Shown in pieces: positions 25,189 through 37,800 of a DNA stretch of 64,000 nt; position 1 is the first letter of the stretch; each line of letters begins with the position of its first letter. The notes beneath the pieces were generated by a model that searched no databases, was not told the DNA's origin, and saw nothing but the letters and a program-made list of their open reading frames with translations. The translations under genes and the position numbers were made by a program. The stretch is from Lucifuga dentata (lineage: Eukaryota > Chordata > Actinopteri > Ophidiiformes > Bythitidae): positions 42,139 to 106,138 of the forward strand of contig VXCM01001340.1 in the NCBI GenBank assembly GCA_014773175.1. The letters run 5' to 3'.

Positions 25189-25194
25189 AATAAA
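25189..25194 (+). promoter_or_regulatory. Candidate polyadenylation signal for pth2r
   Basis: AATAAA about 1.4 kb after the stop, before a TTG/CTG-rich stretch. Earlier AATAAA matches occur near 24375 and inside a MITE near 24540. Which one is used cannot be told from sequence; if this one is used, the MITE at 24503..25002 lies in the 3' UTR. Confidence 0.3.
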
Positions 25195-27347
25195 TTGATT
25201 AATCAAATTCCCTTATTTTCAGGGAGAGCAGCACCCTAGCACTCTCCATTGGCCCCTGCCACTGTATGGAGATAAGTTGGACTTTAAATGTGTTAGTGGA
25301 TGCATTTGTATAAACTGGTGGATGGAAATTTAATCAAGGGTTTGTTTGTGTCCACCATGGTTATGTATTTTTTTCTAACTGTCCCTGTTCCAGCTGCCAC
25401 TTGTTTCACTGTGGAGGGCTCGACATTAACCTGGTCTGCAATTAACTTTGACTGTATCTAACAACAGCACCCCACCAGATAACTATGCTAATCCAAAATA
25501 AGAAAGAACACCGAGAAATATTTTAATAAAGCAAAACAGAGATAACACTGGGGACCATGATAACAAAAAACAGATTTCGATATTTTTCTAAAAGTAACTG
25601 GAAAGGCAGTCAGATCACAAATGTCAAACACAAATTTGACGTGCAACTGTGACTTCCTCAATTTGTGACACCAAGTAGGAGATGCTGGAAGAGGCAACCA
25701 TTTCTTCTTAACTGCTATTTAGTAATGTGAGAAGCTTTTCCCAGATAGCATTAAAATCATGTTTATTCCATGGTTGATAATCAAATACTGTGTTAACTTT
25801 CAAGGGCTACACATAGTGGCTGCTTTTAGAGTTTTTTGTCTGCTCTGTGCATGCGTCAGTGTATAAAATGCAACACTTGTCACAGAAATACAGGTTTTCT
25901 TGTACATGGGCCTCTCCTGGTGCAAGCAGAAGCTTTTAACCTTGGGAATGTATTTATCTTGCTAAGTCATGTGTTAGTTGTAATTCACTGGTTTTGTCTG
26001 TGATGTTTCTTGGGTGCTTGCCTCCCCATCACGTTCTTTCTCTCCCCGTTTACTGCTGATAAAAACTGATTGCACTGTACAACTGTTTGAATTGCTTTTC
26101 TTCACTGGAATGAAGGAAAGAATGTTATTAGCAGAAAATGTCAGAAAAACGTGTGCTTCACTGATGTTGCCATTCAGGATTGTGATATGGGTGCAAAGGT
26201 CCAAAATCAAGGGTAGAAAAGTACATTCATAATTTCATGAAAGAAGAAAAAATATCTTAGAGAAATAACAAGATTTTTCTTTAAAATAATACAGCTAAAA
26301 CCAAAAAACATCTTTCCAAATACCAAAAAGTCCTTGTGGAGAATATCACTATGCCGATGCTGTTAGAGTTATGTTTATTGGCATCTCTGCAATAGAGCTT
26401 GATAATGTTGAGTGGAAAAAAAAAAAAAAAAAAAAAANTTTTTTTTTTTTTTTTTTGGCGAGACAGGTTACAACGCCAATCACTATTACAGCGCACAAGT
26501 TGTTTTACTTCAGCAGCCCACATCTGCAACTCAATACGTGCATGTGTGTTATAATGCACTACAGCAGGAGAGCAAATTGTAAATCAGTCAAAATACTGCC
26601 TATGCATTTACTTGAAAAACTGTTGGACCTTTTGGAAAAGATGAAAATATAAACATGGTGAAAATCTGATGGACAAAGCAAAGGGTAAAGTAACAAATAT
26701 GGAAACTAATGCTTATTCAAGCATATGTCTAGTTTCTCGTTATTATACAGTTTACACCTAGCTAGTAATACGCATCTAACAAATAACTGCAATTTTACAC
26801 AGCTGAGACAAATTCTCAGAACAGAGTTGAGTTGACTCTAAACTGTACTCTTCTCTTGTACATCAGCCAGGAACACAATACAAGACTTAGAAATCTAGAC
26901 TTTAAAATTACTCAGTTTTTCATACTAGCTCGGGCAGATTGAAATGTTTGATATACATAAAGTGACCAAGAAGAGATTTTCTTGCTAAACGGAAACTAAA
27001 TAATGGGCTCTGAACATCCTTGGTGACCTGCCCTTTTTTTCGTAGACCATTGCAGAGTCTCAGTGATCTTAAACAATTCAGCATGGATGAGTTGAGGTTA
27101 AAATTTTCCTTTAAAAAGTGTTGCGTCTTGCTGGTTTCAGAGCTATGCTGAATATTTGAAACACTCTGTGAAATAGACAAAGACATAGTGCATTAGCTGC
27201 TAAATTGTCTGCAGTCAAAATATCAAAAAAATTTTTCCTACTCAGCAGAAAGAATCAGAACACTTAAACACTTACAAACAAGAACACTTAAATGATTCAC
27301 TGCCCTGAGGAACAGCTTCCTGCTTTTATTCTCAGAAAGACATTACT

Positions 27348-27623
27348 TTGTTTTTATTCATATTTCTCAGAATCATCATATTATTGATTTCAGGTTGTTT
27401 GCTGCAGGTGTCACAAGGCAGGAGCTTACAATCAAATTATACATATTACCGTTATAAATGCACTTGTACAGGTGATAAGATGCTATTTTCTAAAACAGAA
27501 TACCTATTATATATGTTTATAATATTACTAGGCTTGATCTTTACACATCTAGTTAGCAATGCTCAATGTGGAGATGCTACCCTAGAAATAAATCCACCAA
27601 AATTAAGCTATGTGAAGAGATAA
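27348..27623 (+). CDS. Unassigned ORF with hydrophobic start
   Basis: 91 codons. The first 20 residues are hydrophobic (MFLFIFLRIIILLISGCLLQ), a second hydrophobic stretch is LLYMFIILLGLIFTHLV, and the end reads CGDATLEINPPKL. The last part faintly recalls the start of Ig-type adhesion domains, but I cannot assign a family. It could be a chance ORF or a decayed exon. Confidence 0.15.
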   Translation: MFLFIFLRIIILLISGCLLQVSQGRSLQSNYTYYRYKCTCTGDKMLFSKTEYLLYMFIILLGLIFTHLVSNAQCGDATLEINPPKLSYVKR

Positions 27624-28129
27624 AGGTTGCCATGGTCTTTGATAAAGTGTACCTATGGATCTGCATTTATTTCAACATTCAGGCTGATGTTCTTCTATAA
27701 TGTTCTTCTATACTGACTACAGACACCTTTTTCCATCTTCACAACGTATTTGCCATGTTGTCTGAGTGAACACATTAGGTTGTAGGTATAAGCTAGTGGT
27801 TCCTTCTCTCCAAAATGATCTCCGTGTCTTTTCAAAGACCTTTTGATGGTTGTTTTTGTGTAGCTACTCACTTAATTGCAGCCTGAACAAGCAGAGACTA
27901 ACCAAACTCATACATGCAAACATATAAACAAGGCCTACCCACACACACTCACATAAAAGAATTGGATCTCAGCACAGCACTGACCCTGTATCAAGTACAG
28001 GGTATGTTTGGTGTCATCTCTTAGCTGAGCTCATGTGGTTAATTCAAAAATGTCTCAAAGTAGCCACAAACTTTTCAGGTATAATACCAGCATAACAAAC
28101 TTACATGTCTCCCCTCTCTCCTGGTTGTT

Positions 28130-28990
28130 AAAAGCTGGATGACAAGGAACTTTCTTTTCCTAAATGTTGACAAAACTGAAATGCTAATCCTAGGCCTAAA
28201 AAAAAAAAAGACTGCCTTGAGGAAATTTCAGTAAATTTTGTCCATGGTCCCATTAAGCGATCTTCAGCTGTTACAAATCTTGGAGTAACTTTGATTCAGA
28301 TCTGTCCTTCAGTCATTACATCAGTAAGGTTACTTATTTTCATCTCTGAAGTATATCCAGGATTAGACCATTCCTTAGCATGCCACATGCAGACTTGACT
28401 TCATGCTTTTGTAAACTCTAGACTCAAATACTGTACTGCACTTTTCTCTGGCTTAAGTTCTACTGCTCTGAAAAAACTGCAGCTTGTTCAGAACCCTGCA
28501 GCCCAGATCTTAACTAGAACCTGTAAATTTGAACATTCACACCTATCTTAGCCTCTCATATCACACCTGGTTTAGCCTCTCTACATTGGCTTCCTATTAA
28601 TGCCGGGGCCGACTTTAAGGTTTCTCCTCCTTACTTATAAAATACTGCATAGCCTGGCCCCATTATACTTAAGGAACCTCATTACTCCGTACGTTCCTCC
28701 ACATCCTTTGAGATCCCAGAAGGCAGACCTGCTTGTTATCCCAAGGACCAAGACAAAATCCTAAAGAAATAGAGACTTCTCCTGCCACACTCCTCTTCTT
28801 TGGAATAAACCCCCACAGCGCTAAAAGAGGCTGCCTCGAATGAAATGTTTAAATCTCGACTTATAACCCCATACTCTCATCACATTTGAATTGTAAACGT
28901 ACTGTTGGCCTTCTATGACATTACTAATACACCTGAGGACTGAAGACAAATTAAAGACCCTTTTGTTAGACAATTCTTAACCCATTCTGC
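28130..28990 (+). mobile_element. L2-like LINE fragment
   Basis: Broken reading frames give WMTRNFLFLNVDKTEMLIL, then LGVTF and a decayed LDYC-like stretch, then TGGCTTCCTATTAATG, the order found in the C-terminal half of L2-type ORF2. Ends close to a poly-A run with an N (29040). Confidence 0.7.
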
Positions 28991-29081
28991 TTAATCCTAA
29001 CCGATTAAAAATTAGCAGGATAAAAAAAAAAAAAAAAATNAAAAAAAAAAAAAAAAATTAGCAAGATGTGATTGTTCTCAA

Positions 29082-29399
29082 ATGAAAAAGACAGAAGCAA
29101 CTACATTAGTTTGTAGTATCTCGATGGTTCAAAGAGGATTTGGCAGATTTCTTGTCATTAGTGGGTTTTTATTTTTTTCCTTATCAGTTGGGGAACTGTT
29201 TACAGATGCACACATCTCTGCTTGCTTGACTTTTAAAGTACTTGGTGCTTCTACATGTAGGTGTATTGATTTTGATTCCTGCCAAACAAGTACTGATTAC
29301 TACAAGTGTTTACCACAGAACTACACCTCACAAGGCATGCTAATATGCTTCTGTTTGCTTGCAGTTAGTGGGGAAGTGGATAATTGGTGTGTAAATTGA
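29082..29399 (+). CDS. Unassigned ORF
   Basis: 105 codons with a hydrophobic segment (FLVISGFLFFSLSVG) and ten cysteines. It follows directly on a poly-A/N join and a LINE fragment. No family recognised; probably repeat-derived. Confidence 0.12.
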   Translation: MKKTEATTLVCSISMVQRGFGRFLVISGFLFFSLSVGELFTDAHISACLTFKVLGASTCRCIDFDSCQTSTDYYKCLPQNYTSQGMLICFCLLAVSGEVDNWCVN

Positions 29400-30805
29400 C
29401 GGAAACCATGTTAAATACCTGAACCTGTCTGACCTGTAACAACAGCAGACAACCTATGCCCAGTGAAAGGAAACATTTGTTTACTCAGTTGCAGCTCTGA
29501 TAAAAAAAATAAATAAATAAAATAAAATACACAAAAGTATAATAAAAGTACAGGAATAGTATTAGCTTGCGTGACTGAAGAATGACCAGAATAACTTTCT
29601 GGGTGAATCTGAAGTCTAAATTTCACTCAAATTTACATGTCACATCCCAACAACTGTCACATTGAGTGTCACATATTACATGTCACATGTATTGACCATG
29701 AAAGTTAGAAAAACATTTCTTAACAAGTCCACAAAGTCCATTCATCTCTTGATCTCTTTAGACTTTCATTTGTTTCCAGCTTGCTGCTTCTCTAAATGGG
29801 TTTCCATGCTGCCAAGTTGCATTCAGAGTTTTCACAGAAAATACTATCAGAACTCGCATCTCTATATTCCTCTGCAGCCTCCATTTTTAGGTCAGGCAAA
29901 ATGTTGGATGCCTGTGATGACGCCCATGTGGACCAAATCCATGAAGGCTAAATTGTCATCTGCTCTCTTAACAAAAGTTGCTGCTCTTTAGCATTAGCGG
30001 TTCACAAATAAACCCAAGAACTGACCTCTGAGTTGAATTGTATGTCCAATGGATACTACAATTTGAAAAGCACATGTATGGAGTTTTGGCTAGTTAGGGT
30101 GGTGGTTTGAGTAATTTGAGTGTGTTTAGATTTACATTCACTTTATAACCTGTCGACAAGACAAGGCAGATGTACAGACATTTGTAGACTTCTGGTATCT
30201 CTTTGATGTCACTGATTTGGTATAAATCAATATAACTATAATTCACTAACTGTGGTCATAGGCCAGTTTTCTTTTGATACATGTAATCAATCCCAACCCA
30301 CCATTTCGTTTCACCTATGAGGCTGTTTGTCCACTGTTATTTTATTCGCTGTTAAACACCACTGTGCACATCCTTTTCATACTTAATAGAATTTTGATAG
30401 AATTTTGTTGTGGCAAAGTCAGAAAAAAAGCCTTGAAGAAACAAAAATGATCCCTTTGTGACTCTTTACTGCCACAGGGCACAATACTAACCATCCTACA
30501 ATACAATCCCTGTAGTTGAGGCAGTGCTCCTTGCAGTCTGCTCTCTCAAAATGGTGTGTCAAGTTGGTGTACACACATAAAACAAACAAAAACAAAAAAA
30601 AGTGACATATTTTCCTACCAAAAAAAAAAAAAACCTAGAGTTCTCAGGCCTGCTGGACTTATTCAGCGTCCTTTTGCGTGCTGCATGTTCATGGGTTGTC
30701 AACATGAACAGAACACAAACACAGAAGAGATATGAAATGTATCTTAGAACTTATCTTTAATTGATTAAATCACAGGTGAAGATTTAGATTTATTTTTATT
30801 TATTA

Positions 30806-30882
30806 CCTTTATTTTATATAGCACAGTTCATACAGTGTTCAACTCAAAGTGCTTCACACAAAATAAACACAAAAAGATAAAT
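30806..30882. repeat. Retroelement tail fragment
   Basis: TTATTTTATATAGCACAGTTC and CAACTCAAAGTGCTTCACA are typical of fish LINE/SINE 3' ends. Only a short piece is visible. Confidence 0.4.
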
Positions 30883-31406
30883 AAAAAAAAAAGATAAAAT
30901 TAAAAGAAAACAGACAATAAAGGCATTAAATATCAATATTTAACATAAAAGCAGTGCTGAAAAGATATGTCTTAAGATTTATGGACAGTAGGGACATATC
31001 CCTACCAATATTAAGCTGGTACTGAAGTGTCTCTACCAATATTTACAATGATCTCCAATGAGCTTGTAGTTTAACTCCACCTGGTTAGCCAGTAAAATAT
31101 ATGCAGAGTATATGCATGTTTGTGTGTTTTCTGTAAGAAGTGGGCTATTTTGATAGAATGAAATAGCACAGCTGATCTGGCAGCCCACGGTCAGGCTGTA
31201 CTCATTGTTAGCTTCCCGAGATGTGAGATGAATTAACAGCAGCAAATTTGAAGCGATAGGTCATTTAAACAATTAAACATCACAGAATTCGAGAGCGTTT
31301 GTTTTAACATTGGTAGGAATAAACAGTATGCACAGCTGTGCGTGTGGACTTGGTATATCTTTTCATGTCATACACATATACAAAGAGCTTGATTGTGCAC
31401 ATTTGC

Positions 31407-31412
31407 TTTATT
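31407..31412 (-). promoter_or_regulatory. Candidate polyadenylation signal for pkd1l2
   Basis: AATAAA on the minus strand, about 270 bases after the stop. It is the first such match past the stop; use not proven. Confidence 0.4.
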
Positions 31413-31682
31413 CATTTATGTATGTAGATATTTTTTCTATTTAAATTGCAGGTGTAAGGTGTTAATTTATGTTGTTTTGATTTTCAATGTGAGAAATGTT
31501 ATACACATCCAACCAAATGTGTCCATGGTAACTTGCAGGTAATTCTAATTTAAGCACATCACCAACTATCTGTGTTTTGATCCTGAATGTGATAATTAGC
31601 TGTCAGCCAGAAAGCAGCCATCACCTCAAAGCTATACATACAAAACATTAAATATGAAGTGGGAAACAATAAATCAATTTTC

Positions 31683-31889
31683 CTATGGATTTACAGAGTT
31701 GTCAGATGTGTGGAAAATTTTTGCATCATTTGAGGAAATGTTAAGGTTAATTCTGCTGTTATTAAAGGCTAAGTCAGTGCTGCCGTTCACCTCAGACCCC
31801 AGGCTGTCTTTTGTCTGCTTATATCTGATCCCCAAAAGACTGAAGAGTTTCTTCAGCATCAGGTCGACAATCTCCTCTTCCTCTGAGGG
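31683..31889 (-). CDS. pkd1l2: pkd1l2 exon 44: cytoplasmic C-terminus
   Basis: Starts [20 protein letters not shown], the conserved post-channel segment of polycystin-1-like proteins, then a polar Asn/Ser-rich end and TAG at 31685..31683 (68 residues). No coiled coil is evident. The plus-strand ORF here is a shadow. Confidence 0.92.
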   Translation of the reverse strand, partial: PSEEEEIVDLMLKKLFSLLGIRYKQTKDSLGSEVNGSTDLAFNNSRINLNISSNDAKIFHTSDNSVNP

Positions 31890-34800
31890 CTGGGTAAGTC
31901 AGATAATAAACCATATCATTTTAAGCCATTTTGCAATGCAGACTGACAAAAAATTTTGGAGAAGCTTTTGACACTGCTTAGAACTCTGTTGACAGCTGCT
32001 GTACATGAAACACAATCTGTCACAGGAAAAGAATCAGAAGAATCAGTTTGACCAAGCTTATTATTCAGCTCCTATTGGGACATGTGGAGACAAAAATAGA
32101 AAAAGGTTTTAGCCAAAAATTTCTTGTGGATCAAATTTTCCGCAGCCCAGCAAATGGTGTTCCATAATGTTCAGGAGTCTTTCTGAGAAATGAGAAACCA
32201 TTTTCCGGTACTTAAAATTGGTCGATGATTTACGATTGATCTCTTACTGTTTTGCATAGAGATGAAGTGGGTTGAGGAAATTTTCAATGTGAAGATCAAC
32301 AGTAAGAAATTTTGCTTTTGCCACTCATTACTGTTACATTTTCTAAAGGCTGATTTATACTTAACGTGGATGTGGGCACGACGGCAGAAAATGTGACATA
32401 ATTGTGGCCAAAGCAGCTACGGAGTGCACGGTCGTTGTGCAGTCATCATGAAAGTACCATGAATGCCAGGATCGTCTGTTTCAGAGCCATCCTCGTTCGG
32501 ATTGCTTTCACCGTAAGCATAAACTGGCCATAAAAAAGCAACTGTGTCTTCGTCTGCTACTTTATCATATTTGGCCATTTAGGGATGCAATTTCTACAGG
32601 TAAATTCTTTATTGTGCACAGCAAACTATGCAAGATGGTTTCTACTGGTTTTCAAGGCACAATATAAACTTTAAAAAATATGAATGCCACTTCAGAGGCG
32701 ACTTATAATTTTTCTGGTGCAAATGCCTCGATCAGCGTAACAACAGCCTTGTAGATCGACTCAGGATGGTGATTCCTAATTGCCATATATTAAATATTAT
32801 TTCCACCTGAAACATCTGATGGATTGTTTATAAAGTGATTCTATAAATAGTGATTAAGAAATACCTTATGATAGATTTGCTCCTTGCTGAATGCCATCAG
32901 GATCACTGAGATGAAGAGATTCAGAACCACAAAGGTCATGAATACAATACAGGAACCAATGATGAGTCCACCAAGGATGAGGCTGTAGTCCATGATCTTA
33001 TAAATAAGGATACATGAAGGCGTCATTACCATCTTAATCTAAAACTGGTTCCTGGTTCATGCAGGCTGCCAATATGATCTTAGTATTCAAAATCATCTCA
33101 CATGTATTTAATCTACATTACAAATGCAAATATGATAGGATCATACACACCTCACTGTAGTTAAACTTGCCAATCTGCAAGCTGATGATATTCAGAAGAG
33201 CATCCGTTAAGGTTTTATATGAGGACATCTTCCATCCATACAGCAAGTTGCACTAGAAAGATGATGACTATTAAATTAGAAGAACAAATGAAAAGTATTT
33301 TCTGTCCCTTTCAATTTGGATCATTATTCCATCATATGTCGTCATCCTTTATGTATTGTCTTAATTACCCATAGAGAAAATACATGAAATTATTTAACTG
33401 CAGCTTATGAACCACAAAGGAGGCACTCTGGCATAAAGGAAACACGAAAATGCTCACCGTGATGGAATATGCCATTAGCATGATCAATATGACCACAAGG
33501 AAGCTTGATATGTCATTCCAGGCCCGCTGCAGTGTGGCTGTGAGCAGGTTGATCTTGGGGTTCAGCCTGAGCAGGTGCCAAAGTTTGACCATGGCAAGCA
33601 GGACCAGGAAGGCAATCATATACTGTAGCACTGAGTCTGCGGCGGCTGTCTCATAAAAACTGGCAAATCTACATACACATGTAAAATAATTGGATTTAAC
33701 TAAGAGTTAATTGATTTAGTCTCTTCTCTTACTTACTGAATCTTACTGTATTTTTAAACATCATCAAGTTTAGGTTGTTTTAAATTACTAAAACTATACA
33801 GCTTCTTGGATGAATTGCAGCAAAGAATGCATTAAAAAGTATAACTTTTTGCCAGGTGTACAAGTATTTAATTGCTGGGTCAATAGTATATCAGACACTG
33901 TTGCAGTTTTATGTTGGTGTCTTTCTGCCTACTAGTGGTCAAAATTTCCTAATACACTATTAAAGGACCATACCAGTAGTTTTGCATGTTTAAGCCTAAT
34001 ACATAATCCCCCCATACACGTTACACTACTGCCAACTGTTTTCCAAAACATATTACAAGAGCAGTATATTTTTGAATAGTTTTTCCTACCTTCCAAACAG
34101 CTATCAGTTGTAGTTCATTCTAGTATGATGTTAAAAATTTAAATTTTTAGGGCTGACCAAAAATGAGACATTTGCCAATGGCATGTCAGTGCAAGGGACT
34201 TTGGAAATTAATTACTCCAAAGTGCTACAGTAAAAATTGTTCATAATGTGTATTTATATTACTGGAAGTGCTGGATCCAACCATGAAGAGACTTGAAACA
34301 TACTTGAGATAAGTAATCCATCACAACAAACCACACAACGATCCAACATGAAGCTGCACGAAGATGTATGTCTCTGCCAGGGAATACAGTCCCAGGTGAA
34401 GACACCATTCTTACTGAGAACTTAAAACGGCTGTACCTTGTACATGTGTACATCTGTGTTAACAGGTGAAATATTGAATTTTAAGGGTGGGTTTGTCATG
34501 TGGATTTGATTTTGAAAGATTAGGAAATTTGGCAAAATGCGAATCATGTTTTGGAAAATGGTTTGCAGTCATTTCACGGTTATGCAGATAGTATTTATTA
34601 GACATTGCACAGCTTGGAAGTATTGGCCTGAGGCTTGTTCTTTCATGTCTTGTGTCAGTCCTTTTTGAGTTTCACCCAACAAAACAATTCTAAAAAGATT
34701 CCTACTGGTGTTTGTGGTTGTGGTAGTAGGTTATATCACAGTTCCCTTGCAGGTTTCTTTGGATGAAAACAGACACAGCACTCCAGCTGAGCAGAATGAT

Positions 34801-37800
34801 TGTTAGTTCAAGAAGGTTCCACTTGCTCTTGAAGTAAGCCCACTTCTGCTGCTTCATCGATTTGGCCTGTCAGGAAAAGAAAAGGTTGGTCATACAAGAA
34901 CACCACAGGAGACAGTTTGAGCATCACCATGGTTTTTTTTATATCAATCTCATAGGTAGGCACAAAACACAGGGTACACATGAAGGGACTAATGAAACCC
35001 TGCCAGCAAATTAGTGAGTGAAATTGTTTGAGATTGTGGTGCCTTCAAGCAAACAAGTCTCTTCCAAGAAACCCCTGCAATCTCAATCACAGAGATGTGG
35101 ATAAAACTCATCAACTGATTCAGCTGGAGCCATATAGATGTTTACCTGCAGGTACATGTAATAGAGGATGAAAAGCATGTATATGATCTCAGCAGCCATG
35201 ACAAAGAAGTAAAGATCACCGGTGGAGTGGTAAAGACGAACACTCTGAATCTCACTGCGGAACTCAAATGCTCCTAGAAGATCCACATGAACAATAATAT
35301 TTAAACACATGTAGGCTTCTGCATGCTGTGTATCATATGAAAAAGAAAATGACCTAAACATTAATTACAGTTTAAATTATGAAGGAAATCTCATTACAAG
35401 TGTTAAAAACTTAACCTTACCTACGGCTGTGGTCTCCAGCAGGAGTGTGACAATGCAGAAGAGGTTCACATTCGCATTATACACAGTGAATTCAATGAAA
35501 ATGGCCCTCGTGTGCATGTCCAGCCATGTGTTTTGAAATAGATACTGAAGAGTGCTGCAGATGAGTTACATAAGAAAATAAAATATTATAATAAATGCCA
35601 GGATTTAACTGAGTACAGATGAGACATTTCCACTGCTACCAATCTATATTTTATGTGAATACATTCATTATATGTTATTATTTGAGTGTCACAGAGGACA
35701 ATGAACCCTTGCGATTAAAAATGGAAAACTAGTACATTTTTTATCAGCATTTTATCAATGTTCATGAATTTCATAAATTTTCATGAATGCCGACGCACAT
35801 ACCTGCTGGCATTTTGTAAATTGGAGCCAAGCTCCATTGCAAAGCCGCCTCCCCTGTAGAGCACCATGTTACCCCAGATACGGTGAGCCCTGAGCTGAGC
35901 TTGGGTCTGGTACTTCCAGGGAGTGGAGTGGCTCACTGAGATGTTGTCACCCACAGAGCTGATCCAGCCTGGGTCATAGGAGCCCATGTCCTCCTCCTCC
36001 CATGAATATGGAGCATGACACTCTGACACTAACTGGATCATGGCGCTTGCAATGCGACAAGAGTTCGTCTGCACTCTAACTTGGCGGAGACGAGCATTAC
36101 CCACGAGCTTAGAGTTCCCATCTGTGATGAATCCTAGAAAACATCAAATGGAAGTTTTCTCAGGCAGTGATTTTGTCCTTGATTGCTATCATAGGTCAGT
36201 AAGTGGGTCCAAGCCAAGATCATTTCAGAACTGTTTTTCACATTCTCAGATTTGCTGTAGCATGTATGGAAATTTTAAAGAAATTTTTCATGACTTCACA
36301 TTATCACTTTTTGTCAGTGTAAATCTCTGCAGTTAGGCCATGAGAGCTGTGAATGAATGAATAAAAAGGAAATCCTGAAAGGAATATTTCAAATAAGAAC
36401 ACTCACAGTTAGTAAAGAAGAAACTGGAATGATATTCACATTTTTTGTATTTACCAAAACATTTTCTTTGCTAATAACTTTGTCTAGCCTGGAAGACATT
36501 ACTGGTTAAAGTTCAACAGAAAAAACGAAGAACAATTACTGTATATACTCGAGTATAAGCCAATCTCGTGTATAAGCCAACCCCCCAATTTTGACCTGCA
36601 AACTTAGATTTTTAAAGAAACCTGCATGTAAGCCGACCCCCTGATGTTGTTCCATCAATTTATTTGTCTAGCAAATTAAATATTTTTCTGGGTATTGTCA
36701 TATTATTCCTCTGATTTTCTGAAAATACTCCACGTACCGGTACCGGTAAACATGATATTTATTTCTGCAGCTGATTACCGTAACTGACGGATCACAGCTT
36801 ACTGGCTGCTGCAAAATCTGCTGAATAAGACGTTTAGTCAGGAAATACATCATTCTAAGGTATGATTTAAACTAGTTTCCATGNCCCATTTGGGTTGTGA
36901 AATTTGGTAAAAAAAAAAAACAAAACAAAACAAAAACTTGGCTTACACTCGAGTATATGCAGTAATTATAAAAAATCAACTATTTCAATGCCAATTATTT
37001 CTTTCCCATGGTACAGTATGTTATTAAAATATGCTAAAATTATCAAAATGCCTCAGTAATTACATCAAAACAACCATCTGCCACTTTTAAATTTTTCCAT
37101 CGGACACATATTTTTACCTGGATAAATGCCAAAGAGGTTACTGAGTAGAGAAGTGTTTGCCCAAATAAACACGTCCCCAATGCTCATGCTGTCTGAGGTC
37201 CCTTTGCTGAAGCTCTGTCTAATGTGTTTGGACAGCAAAAAAGCACTGGGGTCCCTCTGGCCGTATGCCACCAGCAGCAACATCCACAAGAACCCCAAGT
37301 AGGCTGCAACACAACCACAAACATTTTTTCTTCAGCCTTTCATTGCAAAAACAGCTAGGGAACTATTTTAATTCACTTAGTGGAAAATGTAAAATACTGC
37401 ATTTACCCCTCGATTTTTGGTCATAATGAATTTTGAAGGCGGATTTATTAGTTATACAACCTGGAAAATAAAGAAATTTCTACCTACTCAAAATCTCCCA
37501 TATCATGGCAAAAGCTTTCTGTTCCTTGATCTTATTTCTTTTCATCATCTCAATATCTGCAGGAGGCGGCGGTTCATAAAGTCTGCTGTCCCTTCTGACT
37601 GCTCTATAATCACCTGTGGATGTAGAGTCTTTTATTATTTAATGATTTGTTTGTTATAAAAGTCACAGATACTAAGTCCAAATCAGGGACAGCACATTAA
37701 AAAAAAAAAAAAAAAATTACCTGAATTTGTGTCTGTTCTTACAAATGTCAGATTTTGAAAACTTTCCTCATCAACTTTCTTTAGTACAAGTGCAAAGAAG

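Larger units (their letters stand above)
23772..31682. other. Intergenic region between the 3' ends of pth2r and pkd1l2
   Basis: Holds the pth2r 3' UTR, MITE copy B, an L2-like LINE fragment (28130..28990), poly-A/poly-T joins with N at 24674, 26438 and 29040, two unassigned ORFs (27348..27623, 29082..29399) and a LINE/SINE tail near 30806. I recognised no conserved gene here. Confidence 0.6.
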
